Shown in pieces: positions 1 through 6,231 of a stretch of DNA of 33,845 bases (its first letter is position 1; each line of letters opens with the position of its first letter). The notes below the pieces were generated by a model. It searched no databases, was not told the DNA's origin, and worked only from the letters and a program-made list of their open reading frames with translations. Made by a program: the position numbers and the translations under genes. The DNA lies in contig DUNX01000102.1 in the NCBI GenBank assembly GCA_012839115.1, positions 1-33,845 on the forward strand, read 5' to 3'. The DNA comes from Bacillota bacterium. GTDB taxonomy: Bacteria > Bacillota > UBA4882 > UBA10575.

Positions 1-87
1 ACAGGACCGGAAGCAGTCTTTACCCTCCGGGAGATCTTGGGGCAGAGACTGAAACCGGCTGGAGCCGGGACGGTTTTTGAGTTTTAA
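1..87 (+). CDS. C-terminal tail of an unidentified protein (partial)
   Basis: Frame 1 is open from the first base to a TAA at 85-87 and gives 28 residues ending in GTVFEF. The codon use resembles the neighbouring genes (GC-rich third positions), so this is probably the 3' end of a gene that starts outside the window. The tail is too short to assign to a family. No convincing terminator follows it; the DNA downstream becomes AT-richer. Confidence 0.45.
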   Translation, partial: TGPEAVFTLREILGQRLKPAGAGTVFEF

Positions 88-391
88 GAGAGATTTTGCA
101 GGAAAGTTTCTCTAGAAAAAAGGAAGAGGATTTTGGTTGTCAACGGAAAAAAAGTCATTGAAAAATTGGCGCCCATCTAAAATTGATCGCCCTGCGGTTA
201 TTTTGGGAAAGGAGGGAGTTGACAATGCCGGGACGGTTCCACACCAAATTGGAGTTCCCTGTTTACGAATGAATTGCCCTGATTGTGGGAGCCCGATGAC
301 CAGAAGGTAAACTTTTTCATGTACAAAGCTGTTTGTAACGGTATCTGCTCGTCGCGAAGGCGCGAACAGAGAAAAAGAGAGGGGGTAACCT
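88..391. other. 304-bp intergenic region with two possible mini-ORFs
   Basis: No long reading frame is convincing here. Two 15-codon frames have good SD sites. One is TTG 133 to TAA 178-180, behind AAAGGAAGAGG. The other is ATG 225 to TGA 270-272, behind AAAGGAGGG at 208-216 with 8-nt spacing, encoding MPGRFHTKLEFPVYE. They could be leader peptides for the membrane-protein gene at 392 or chance. A TTGACA occurs at 219-224 but no good -10 follows at the right distance. A small CGCG-AAGG-CGCG hairpin lies around 352-363. Confidence 0.3.
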
Positions 392-1069
392 ATGGAAAAA
401 CTCTCACATGTACGGGAAGAACTTTGTGCCCACTTGCCGTACACCATCTTCAGTTCTGCTTTTGGCTTGATTGTAATGGGTATTCTAAGTTTTGTCGCTT
501 TTTTCTTTGACGAAACACGGTTTCCGGAGGCATCCGCCGGGTTGTTCCATATCTTCCATCCGGTGCACGCCCTTTTGAGCGCCACGGCTACCACGGCCAT
601 GTTTTGGCGCCATGAGAAAAAGCTCTTCAAGGCGGTACTTGTCGGTCTTTTTGGTTCCGTAGTAATCTGCGGGATCAGTGATGCTTTCATCCCCTTTATC
701 GGGGGGCGCCTATTGGGAGTGGCCATGGAGCTTCATATTTGCCTCTTTGAACACCCGGGACTCCTTCTCCCCTTTGCGGGCGCCGGCGTTTTCATTGGGA
801 TTATTGCCCCGGCGGTAATCAAGGAGACTACGGTTTTTTCCCACGCCACCCACGTATTTATCAGCAGTATGGCCTCCATCCTCTATTTGGTTTCTTTTGG
901 TTTAACCGGGTGGATGGAGCATTTCGGCATGGTCTTTTTCTTTACCATCCTGGCGGTATTGATTCCTTGCTGCATCAGTGATATTGTCTTTCCTTTGCTT
1001 TTTTGCGGAGCCACGAACCATAAAGACCATTGCCCGCCCGCCCATGAAGACCCGGGAGTCGCCGGCTAA
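392..1069 (+). CDS. Putative metal-related polytopic membrane protein with a duplicated CxISD motif
   Basis: 225 residues with about six hydrophobic segments, so an integral membrane protein. I do not recognise a named family. Two halves share a motif with identical spacing: C93-x-I-S-D97-x3-P101 and C193-C-I-S-D197-x3-P201, exactly 100 residues apart, each at the end of a hydrophobic segment. Histidines sit in or near membrane segments (H53, H56, H59, H74, H115, H121, H151, H154, H177). The C-terminal tail NHKDHCPPAHED is His/Cys-rich. Together this suggests an internally duplicated metal transporter or sensor, by inference only. The start follows a GAGAGGGGG SD at 377-387. The next gene (DUF5320) has its own strong promoter 9 bp after this stop. 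Confidence 0.75.
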   Translation: MEKLSHVREELCAHLPYTIFSSAFGLIVMGILSFVAFFFDETRFPEASAGLFHIFHPVHALLSATATTAMFWRHEKKLFKAVLVGLFGSVVICGISDAFIPFIGGRLLGVAMELHICLFEHPGLLLPFAGAGVFIGIIAPAVIKETTVFSHATHVFISSMASILYLVSFGLTGWMEHFGMVFFFTILAVLIPCCISDIVFPLLFCGATNHKDHCPPAHEDPGVAG

Positions 1070-1076
1070 AAAAGTT

Positions 1077-1133
1077 ATTGACATATGCCCATAAAGGGAG
1101 TATAATATAATTGACATATGCTCATAATTCAAT
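1077..1133. promoter_or_regulatory. Tandem palindromic operator, two copies 33 bp apart
   Basis: An 18-bp sequence, ATTGACATATGCYCATAA, occurs at 1077-1094 and 1110-1127 with one mismatch. The copies are offset by 33 bp, about three helical turns. The second copy extends to a 24-bp imperfect palindrome at 1110-1133 of form ATTGA-nn-TATG-nn-CATA-nn-TCAAT. Copy one covers the -35 box and copy two covers the predicted transcription start, which is a typical repressor layout. The regulator is unknown; the DUF134 protein at 9442 is one candidate because DUF134 and DUF5320 genes often occur together. Confidence 0.75.
1078..1106 (+). promoter_or_regulatory. Near-perfect housekeeping promoter of the DUF5320 gene
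   Basis: TTGACA at 1078-1083 and TATAAT at 1101-1106 are separated by exactly 17 bp, matching the vegetative sigma consensus at all twelve positions. The predicted start of transcription is near 1113, giving a leader of about 36 nt before ATG 1149. Such a strong promoter normally needs repression; see the overlapping operator copies. Confidence 0.92.
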
Positions 1134-1148
1134 AAAGGAGGGGAGATT

Positions 1149-1526
1149 ATGCCGTTTGGAGATGGTACCGGACCAATGGGCTATGGCCCCATGACCGGCC
1201 GGGGCGCCGGGTACTGCGCCGGCTATCCGGTTCCGGGGTATATGAACTCGTGGGAAGGATACCGTGGTTTTGGCCGGGGGCGTGGCCTTGGTTGGGGCCG
1301 CGGTCGCGGCCGTGGTTGGCGGAATATGTACTACGCCACCGGTCTTCCCGGTTGGGCCCGTAGCGGCGGGGTATGGCCGGTAGTTCCACCGGCTGGCGCG
1401 CCCGGCTTTGCTCCTTCCCAGGAAGCCGAATTCCTTAAAAATCAGGCTTCCTTTCTGGAACAGGAGTTGGCTGAGGTTAAGAAGAGGCTTGCACAGTTGG
1501 CAGAGGATAAAGAAGAGGAAGAATAA
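1149..1526 (+). CDS. DUF5320 domain-containing protein (Gly/Arg-rich)
   Basis: 125 residues. The N-terminus has the GDGTGPMGYGPMTGRGAGYC signature of DUF5320 proteins, followed by a Gly/Arg/Trp-rich stretch (about residues 35-58) and a Pro/Ala linker. Residues about 91-125 form a charged heptad-like helix, probably a coiled coil, ending in a poly-acidic tail. These small proteins are common in anaerobes next to NifX/MTH1175-like iron-molybdenum-cofactor proteins and DUF134 regulators; their function is not established. The start is set by an AAGGAGGGGA SD at 1135-1144, just before ATG 1149. It is a single-gene unit between its own promoter and a terminator at 1582. Confidence 0.88.
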   Translation: MPFGDGTGPMGYGPMTGRGAGYCAGYPVPGYMNSWEGYRGFGRGRGLGWGRGRGRGWRNMYYATGLPGWARSGGVWPVVPPAGAPGFAPSQEAEFLKNQASFLEQELAEVKKRLAQLAEDKEEEE

Positions 1527-1581
1527 GACCTAACAGGCCTGCGGGCGCCGTGGGGCGCTATACAAACGCAGTACACGTGCA

Positions 1582-1612
1582 AAGACCGGTAACAAGACCG
1601 GTCTTTTTTTTT
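1582..1612 (+). terminator. Rho-independent terminator after the DUF5320 gene
   Basis: A perfect 9-bp stem, AAGACCGGT (1582-1590) with ACCGGTCTT (1597-1605), encloses the loop AACAAG. The right arm runs into nine T residues at 1604-1612. Confidence 0.93.
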
Positions 1613-1706
1613 GCCCATGTGTCTCCCACAGCCATGGGCGGGCTGGGGCTGCGTGGCCATGAGCCTCCCCGCAGCACTGGGCGGGCAGTTTCCCTCCATT
1701 GAACTT

Positions 1707-2411
1707 CTATTCGCTCCAGAAGATATCAAAGATTCCCAGGCGTTTAAGGCGCTTGACCACATCCCGGGCGGTGGGTTCGGCGAATTTCTTCAGGATATTC
1801 GCCATATGCGTCCGCATGGTTGAGGGGGCGATATGCCGGATCTCCGTAATCTCTTTTTGGGTTTTCCCCTCCGCCAGCAACCGCAGTAATTCGAGTTCGG
1901 TGGGGGTTAAGCGGTAGACAATGTTTAAGGTGGAGACCAGGGCGGCCCGTTCGGCGCGCATGGCCTGGAATTCCTTACGGATTAATTCGGCGATCCGCGG
2001 CCGGATCGGTGACATCCCCCGCGCCGCGGAGCGTACCGCCTCCAGGATTTCGGCAACGGAGGCATCTTTCAGCAGGTAGTCGACGGCGCCGGCCTCGAAG
2101 GCGTTGAAGACGGTTTCGTCATCGGCGAAGTGAGTCAGTACTACGCAGCGGATTTCCGGGGCTTTTTGCGAAAGGATTTCGATGGCTTCCACACCGGCCC
2201 GTGGGGTTTCCATCTCCAGATCCATTAAGACCACGTGCGGGGTGGATTGATTGCGTTCGTAGGCGTTCAGGGCCGTTGCCACCGCTTCTTTACCACTGCC
2301 AACCGCGGCTATTATCTCCATATCCGGTTCGTGATCGAGTACCGTCTGGAGGTACTCCCGGATCGGCAACATATCATCGGCAATGACCACACCGATTTTG
2401 GTCTCTCTCAT
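1707..2411 (-). CDS. NarL/LuxR-type two-component response regulator
   Basis: 234 residues from the chosen start. The receiver domain (about 5-125) has acidic residues D12/D13, phosphoacceptor D64 in VVLMD, T93 and K115. The C-terminal LuxR-type helix-turn-helix (about 170-215) starts at LTPTELELLRLLAEGKT and contains the recognition helix around APSTMRTHMANIL. ATG 2411 is chosen because GGAGGTGG lies 8 nt upstream; an in-frame ATG at 2450 has no properly spaced SD. It is the last gene of a minus-strand block that begins with a histidine kinase (7606-9159), its probable partner, with the transporter genes between. Likely targets are the promoters upstream of the two binding-protein genes, by inference. 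Confidence 0.93.
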   Translation of the reverse strand: MRETKIGVVIADDMLPIREYLQTVLDHEPDMEIIAAVGSGKEAVATALNAYERNQSTPHVVLMDLEMETPRAGVEAIEILSQKAPEIRCVVLTHFADDETVFNAFEAGAVDYLLKDASVAEILEAVRSAARGMSPIRPRIAELIRKEFQAMRAERAALVSTLNIVYRLTPTELELLRLLAEGKTQKEITEIRHIAPSTMRTHMANILKKFAEPTARDVVKRLKRLGIFDIFWSE

Positions 2412-2471
2412 CTCTTTCTCCACCTCCGGTAGGTTGTCAGTCAAGACCATTCACCCCGGAACGGGGTGACT

Positions 2472-2568
2472 CCGTTCCAGCGTGACCCCGTTCCGGGGTG
2501 TTCTCCGTTCCGGGGTGACTCCGTTCCGGTGTGATCCCGTTCCAGCGTGACCCCGTTCCGGGGTGATC
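2472..2568. repeat. 16-bp tandem repeat, six copies
   Basis: Six consecutive units of consensus CCGTTCCGGGGTGAYC (one is 17 bp) fill most of the gap between solute-binding protein 2 and the response regulator. A near-palindromic half-unit precedes them at 2451-2469. Several unit junctions form CCCCG-TTC-CGGGG hairpins. Copies differ by one to four substitutions. Open frames across it merely translate the repeat and are not taken as genes. The array separates the response-regulator start from the upstream cistron by about 177 bp. Confidence 0.88.
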
Positions 2569-2588
2569 CGTAGGCACATATTTTGGCT

Positions 2589-4034
2589 TCAGTGGCCGGA
2601 AGAGAAGAAGCCCTTTGCCGCCGCAACCCATTCGTCGATGAGATCAGGTTTCAGGATATGGGTATGGGGGGTCTGCGGCGGTCCCAACCGGCCGGTTCGG
2701 CCATCGAATTCCGGGTAAGTGTTCCATCCCCGGTCGACCCAGGGATGGGCGGCAAAATACTCGTCCAACTGCCGGTTCCAGATCTCATCCACCTTTCGCA
2801 GTTCCGCTTCGAGGTCGCCCCCTTCCGCCAGAATGCACTGAAAAACGGTGCAGGGGCTGATCTCCGGCGCCTGCCAGCCGGGGAGGTGGGGGTAGGTGGC
2901 CAAATAATCCTGGTCCAAAGTACCGGCGAAGGCGGCAAAACCACTGTTTTGTGGGGATTCTTCCACATAGGCAAGGACTTTGGGGTCAAGGTCGATGTTT
3001 TTTGCTGCGGTCAGCATTTTCCCGCGGATTTCATAGCGGGCAAACCACTTTACTACCTCCCAGGCCTCCAATTTGTAGCGGCTTTGCTGGTTGATGTTCC
3101 AAAAACCGCCCAGCAGCATTGCCCGGGGCTTGCCGTGAAACTCCCCGTCATAGGTGGGGACGGGAGCGACTCCCCAGTCGTATTTTGCCGGGAATTGGTC
3201 GGCCAACACCCCAACATCCCAGGATTCAGCCATGAACATGCCAATCCGGCCCTGGGCGAATTGAGCCCGCAGCGCATCGTTGGTGAGGGTGGCGGCGCCG
3301 GGGAACAAGGAACCGTCCTCTTTCATCTCGAGGATCAACTGAAAAACCTTTAAGTATCCTTGCATGGCCCAGCGGCCGTTCTTCCAGTCCCAGTAGGCCG
3401 GGTCGCCATTGGCCTCCGCCCATTGGCTAGGCATCCACTCCAGGGGCCAGCAGTCCGCACCGCAGTAAGCAAAACCGTAGGCCGAACCTCCGCTGCTGTC
3501 CGTAATTTTCTTGGCAAACTCCCGGACTTCCCGGTAGGAACGGGGCGGCCGGTCCGGGTCCAGCCCAGCCTTGCGGAAAAGGTCTTTATTATAGATCAGG
3601 CGGGAGTTAAAGACTTGGGTGGGAACGGCATAAGCCCGCCCCTGGTAAGTGGTGAGGCCTTCGATCCAATACCAGTCGGGCCATTGTTCTTTCCATTCCG
3701 CAAAACCGGGCAGGTCGTCAAAGAAGGCAATCACCCCTGCCTCAAACGGGTTGGCATAGCCGGTGACAAACCCGCTGCTGTAGAGGTCCGGCCCTTCGCC
3801 CCGGTTTTGGGCGTTCTGAAAAATATCCCAGGCGTCGTCGCCAATGATTCTTAAGGATATTTCAATTCCTTTCTCCCGGCCGGTACTGCGGTTAAACTCG
3901 GCAACAAGGTTTTGCAGGTGGTCCGCCATATGGCGGTGATGGGTCCACATGGCCAGTTTCACCGGTTTGGCGCCGGCGCCGGTGGTAAAGACGAAGACAA
4001 AGACCAGAAGAAGCAGGGCGGTTCGATAGCGCAT
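2589..4034 (-). CDS. ABC sugar transporter solute-binding protein 2 (family 1 type)
   Basis: 481 residues. A signal peptide is clear (residues 1-22, MRYRTALLLLVFVFVFTTGAGA), with an A-x-A-like cleavage site and no lipobox cysteine. The body has the layout of family 1 extracellular solute-binding proteins: an N-terminal lobe starting KLAMWTHHRHM, an aromatic-rich middle (PDWYWIEGLTTYQGRAYAVPTQ reads like a carbohydrate cleft), and GRIGMFMAESWDVGVL in the hinge half. ATG 4034 follows GGGAGGGG. It has its own promoter at 4107-4135, so it can be made apart from the permeases. Being next to the response-regulator gene, it may serve sensing as well as uptake, as XylFII does with LytS in clostridia; that is inference. 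The substrate is unknown. Confidence 0.9.
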   Translation of the reverse strand: MRYRTALLLLVFVFVFTTGAGAKPVKLAMWTHHRHMADHLQNLVAEFNRSTGREKGIEISLRIIGDDAWDIFQNAQNRGEGPDLYSSGFVTGYANPFEAGVIAFFDDLPGFAEWKEQWPDWYWIEGLTTYQGRAYAVPTQVFNSRLIYNKDLFRKAGLDPDRPPRSYREVREFAKKITDSSGGSAYGFAYCGADCWPLEWMPSQWAEANGDPAYWDWKNGRWAMQGYLKVFQLILEMKEDGSLFPGAATLTNDALRAQFAQGRIGMFMAESWDVGVLADQFPAKYDWGVAPVPTYDGEFHGKPRAMLLGGFWNINQQSRYKLEAWEVVKWFARYEIRGKMLTAAKNIDLDPKVLAYVEESPQNSGFAAFAGTLDQDYLATYPHLPGWQAPEISPCTVFQCILAEGGDLEAELRKVDEIWNRQLDEYFAAHPWVDRGWNTYPEFDGRTGRLGPPQTPHTHILKPDLIDEWVAAAKGFFSSGH

Positions 4035-4080
4035 GAAACCCCTCCCGTCCTTTTTTGCCGGCTTTTCCTAAAAGGTGAAA

Positions 4081-4105
4081 GGGTCACCCGGGATGCCGGT
4101 GACCC
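4081..4105. promoter_or_regulatory. Inverted repeat over the predicted transcription start of solute-binding protein 2
   Basis: A perfect 8-bp inverted repeat, GGGTCACC (4081-4088) and GGTGACCC (4098-4105), with a 9-bp spacer, lies immediately downstream of the -10 box of the minus-strand promoter at 4107-4135. It is placed like an operator; it would also form a hairpin at the very 5' end of the mRNA. Confidence 0.55.
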
Positions 4106-4106
4106 T

Positions 4107-4135
4107 ATTATATAAATTTAGTTACAATTTGTAAA
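4107..4135 (-). promoter_or_regulatory. Promoter of the solute-binding protein 2 gene
   Basis: On the minus strand TTTACA (4135-4130) and TATAAT (4112-4107) are spaced by exactly 17 bp, with AT-rich DNA around them. The predicted start is near 4100, giving a leader of about 65 nt. Confidence 0.78.
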
Positions 4136-4207
4136 TGTTTTAACTTCGCATCCGTACGCGCTGCGCATATACGTGTCGCGCGCGTTGCACGCCACGCACG
4201 TGTGCGA

Positions 4208-5116
4208 TTATTCTTTAATACTGCCGGATAAGCCCTCCAAAAAATGCCTCTGGAAGAGGAGGAAAAAAATGATGGGGATGAGTATGGCAATGAACCCGGT
4301 GGCGATCATGGCGTCGTAATCCTTGGCGATGGTGATACTATCCATTACCTGCAGTTTAATCGGCAGGGTATGCAGATTTTCGCTGCGCAAAAGGATCATT
4401 GGGATTAAGAAATCATTCCAGACATTCCGGAATTGATAGATCGCCAGGGCGGCAAGGACCGGTTTTCCCAGGGGAAGAACTAACCACCACCAGATCCGGA
4501 ATTTGCTGGCGCCGTCCACCACGGCCGCTTCGATCAGTGATAACGGCAGCCGTACATAGTACTGGCGCAACAGGAAAACGCCAAAGGCGGAAGTGGCATA
4601 GAGCAGGATCAAGCCAAGATGCTTGTTGTACAGTCCGTAACTCTGTATTACTTTGAATAACGGGGCGAGCATGGTCGTTATGGGCAGCATCATTGTTGCC
4701 AGGATACAGTAGAAAATAATGTCCCGCCCCGGAAATTTCAAGAGGGCAAAGGCATAGGCGGCAAGGGAACAGACCAATAAGGTCAGGATGATGGCGCCCA
4801 CCGTGATCAGAACGGAGTTGAAAAACCCCTGGTGCATCTGGTAACGGTTAATCGCCACCTGAAAAGAGGAGAGCGAATAGCTCCGGAAAGTCTCCCAGGG
4901 TGGCGCCTGTAAAATCCTGGGCGGAACATTAAAAATCTCCACTTTTGGCCGGAAAGAGGTGTCAAAGAGCCAAAACAAGGGAGCAAGGTAGAACAAGGCA
5001 ATAAAACCCATTGCCCCGATGGCCAATCCACGCTGGATTTTTTTCTCTCTTATCTTCTCGGCAAGCCAAGAAGCTTTTTTCCTTTCCAGCGCCGGTTTGG
5101 GTAACACCATCATCAC
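4208..5116 (-). CDS. ABC sugar transporter permease, MalG type
   Basis: About 302 residues with six membrane segments, the usual size for this family. The ATPase-contact loop (EAA motif) is seen as EAAVVDGASKFRIWWWLVLP, followed by GKPVLAALAIYQF and WNDFLIPMIL, typical of carbohydrate uptake family 1 permeases. The start is GTG 5116 or the ATG three bases later; both follow AGGAGG at a workable distance (6 or 9 nt). It lies 13 bp behind the MalF-type permease gene and must share its transcript. No cognate ATPase gene is in the window, so a shared MsmX/MsmK-type ATPase elsewhere is expected. Confidence 0.94.
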   Translation of the reverse strand: MMMVLPKPALERKKASWLAEKIREKKIQRGLAIGAMGFIALFYLAPLFWLFDTSFRPKVEIFNVPPRILQAPPWETFRSYSLSSFQVAINRYQMHQGFFNSVLITVGAIILTLLVCSLAAYAFALLKFPGRDIIFYCILATMMLPITTMLAPLFKVIQSYGLYNKHLGLILLYATSAFGVFLLRQYYVRLPLSLIEAAVVDGASKFRIWWWLVLPLGKPVLAALAIYQFRNVWNDFLIPMILLRSENLHTLPIKLQVMDSITIAKDYDAMIATGFIAILIPIIFFLLFQRHFLEGLSGSIKE

Positions 5117-5129
5117 TAAAGACCTCCTT

Positions 5130-6077
5130 TTATTCGTTGTCCGCCTGTCCCAGGCCGATCACGCGGATTTGCAAGAGACTGACAGCCAGGATAATGAGGA
5201 AGAGGATCCACCCGGCGGCAGTGGCGTAGCCAAACCGGAATTTATTGCGGAATGCGTGATAATAGATATACGGGATCCCGGTCATGGCCTTCATCCCCGG
5301 GCCAAAGCCGGCGTTCGGAAAGAGCATGAACGAGTATTCAAACTGCATCAAGCCACCGATGGCCGACATTACAGAGACAAAGGTCAAGGCCGGCCGCAAC
5401 AAGGGGATGGTGATCTGCCAGAGGGTCCGGAAAGGCGATGCCCCGTCCAAATTGGCCACTTCGTAAATGGTGGGGTTAATCGACTGCAGGGAGGCAAGAA
5501 GGTAGACCATATGATAGCCGGTCCACTGCCAGAAGGAGACCACAATCATCAATAACAGGCTGAGATTGGGCTCATAGAGCCAGTTAATCTTTTCAGAGAA
5601 ACCCAAAATCCCCAAAAACCAGTTGACCATCCCGGTATCCCGCAGGAACATCATGCGGAAAAGCAGGGCGGCGACTACTGTATTCATCAGAACCGGCACA
5701 TAAAAAGAGGCCCGCAAAGATCCCCGTAACCGCCCAAAGATTTTACTGTTCAAGATGACCGCCAGGATCAGAGCGACCGGGATCTGTGTGGCCAGGCAGC
5801 CAAAGGTATAGAGGAAAGTACGGCCAATGGCCGGCCAAAAATCCTGTTTGTCGGCGATCAGTTCGGCGAAATTCTCAAAACCGATCGGATCACCGGGATT
5901 AATCCCTTGCGCGTCCGTGAAGGCCAGCCGGACTCCGGAGATGTAGATATAAAGGTTAAGGGCGGCCATTAAGGCCAGGAAGGGCAGGATAAAAAGATAG
6001 GGTTCAACCTTGGAAAACAGGATTTTTTTCTTCTGGCGCCTGCTGCGCAAGACGGCAATGGAACTCACCGGTTTCAA
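5130..6077 (-). CDS. ABC sugar transporter permease, MalF type
   Basis: 315 residues. A basic N-terminal tail (RSRRQKKK) precedes six membrane segments; the first is about residues 25-48. The EAA loop is seen as YEVANLDGASPFRTLWQITIP. FENFAELIADKQDFWPAIGRT fits the region after helix one in MalF/UgpA-type permeases. The gene starts 154 bp after solute-binding protein 1, behind a hairpin-rich gap, and is followed by its MalG-type partner. ATG 6077 is preceded by AAAGGAG with 9-nt spacing. Confidence 0.94.
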   Translation of the reverse strand: MKPVSSIAVLRSRRQKKKILFSKVEPYLFILPFLALMAALNLYIYISGVRLAFTDAQGINPGDPIGFENFAELIADKQDFWPAIGRTFLYTFGCLATQIPVALILAVILNSKIFGRLRGSLRASFYVPVLMNTVVAALLFRMMFLRDTGMVNWFLGILGFSEKINWLYEPNLSLLLMIVVSFWQWTGYHMVYLLASLQSINPTIYEVANLDGASPFRTLWQITIPLLRPALTFVSVMSAIGGLMQFEYSFMLFPNAGFGPGMKAMTGIPYIYYHAFRNKFRFGYATAAGWILFLIILAVSLLQIRVIGLGQADNE

Positions 6078-6087
6078 CTCCTTTGTT

Positions 6088-6127
6088 ACGACGGCAGGGA
6101 AGCAAGATCCTGCTTCCCTGCTGTCGT
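6088..6127 (-). other. Large intercistronic hairpin between binding protein 1 and permease genes
   Basis: An 11-bp perfect stem (6094-6104 with 6111-6121) has the six-base loop AGATCC and is extended by ACGAC (6088-6092) with GTCGT (6123-6127) across one mismatch: 16 pairs in all. No T tract follows on the minus strand, so it looks like an mRNA-stabilising or attenuating element of the malE-malF kind rather than a full terminator. Confidence 0.7.
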
Positions 6128-6173
6128 CTGCTCAGTTGTTCCTGGAATGTCTGTCCTTTCAGGAGGATGATTC

Positions 6174-6227
6174 GCGCACGCGGTGCGCAGCGCACGAGAG
6201 TGCGCGGCACACGTGCGTGCGCGTGCC
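6174..6227 (-). repeat. Array of three GCGCAC/GTGCGC hairpins after solute-binding protein 1
   Basis: Three adjacent hairpins start five bases after the stop of the solute-binding protein 1 gene: 6206-6210 with 6223-6227 (GGCAC/GTGCC), 6190-6195 with 6200-6205 (loop GAGA), and 6174-6179 with 6183-6188 (loop GCG). The last two share the same GCGCAC/GTGCGC arms. The whole run is alternating purine-pyrimidine, including 20 perfectly alternating bases at 6207-6226. Confidence 0.7.
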
Positions 6228-6231
6228 GGTA

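Noticed and set aside
219-224. TTGACA as a -35 box in the first gap
   Set aside because: The DNA 17 bp downstream (CACACC) is not a -10 box.
2583-3353. 256-codon plus-strand frame over the second solute-binding protein
   Set aside because: Complement of a gene with a clear signal peptide and family layout.
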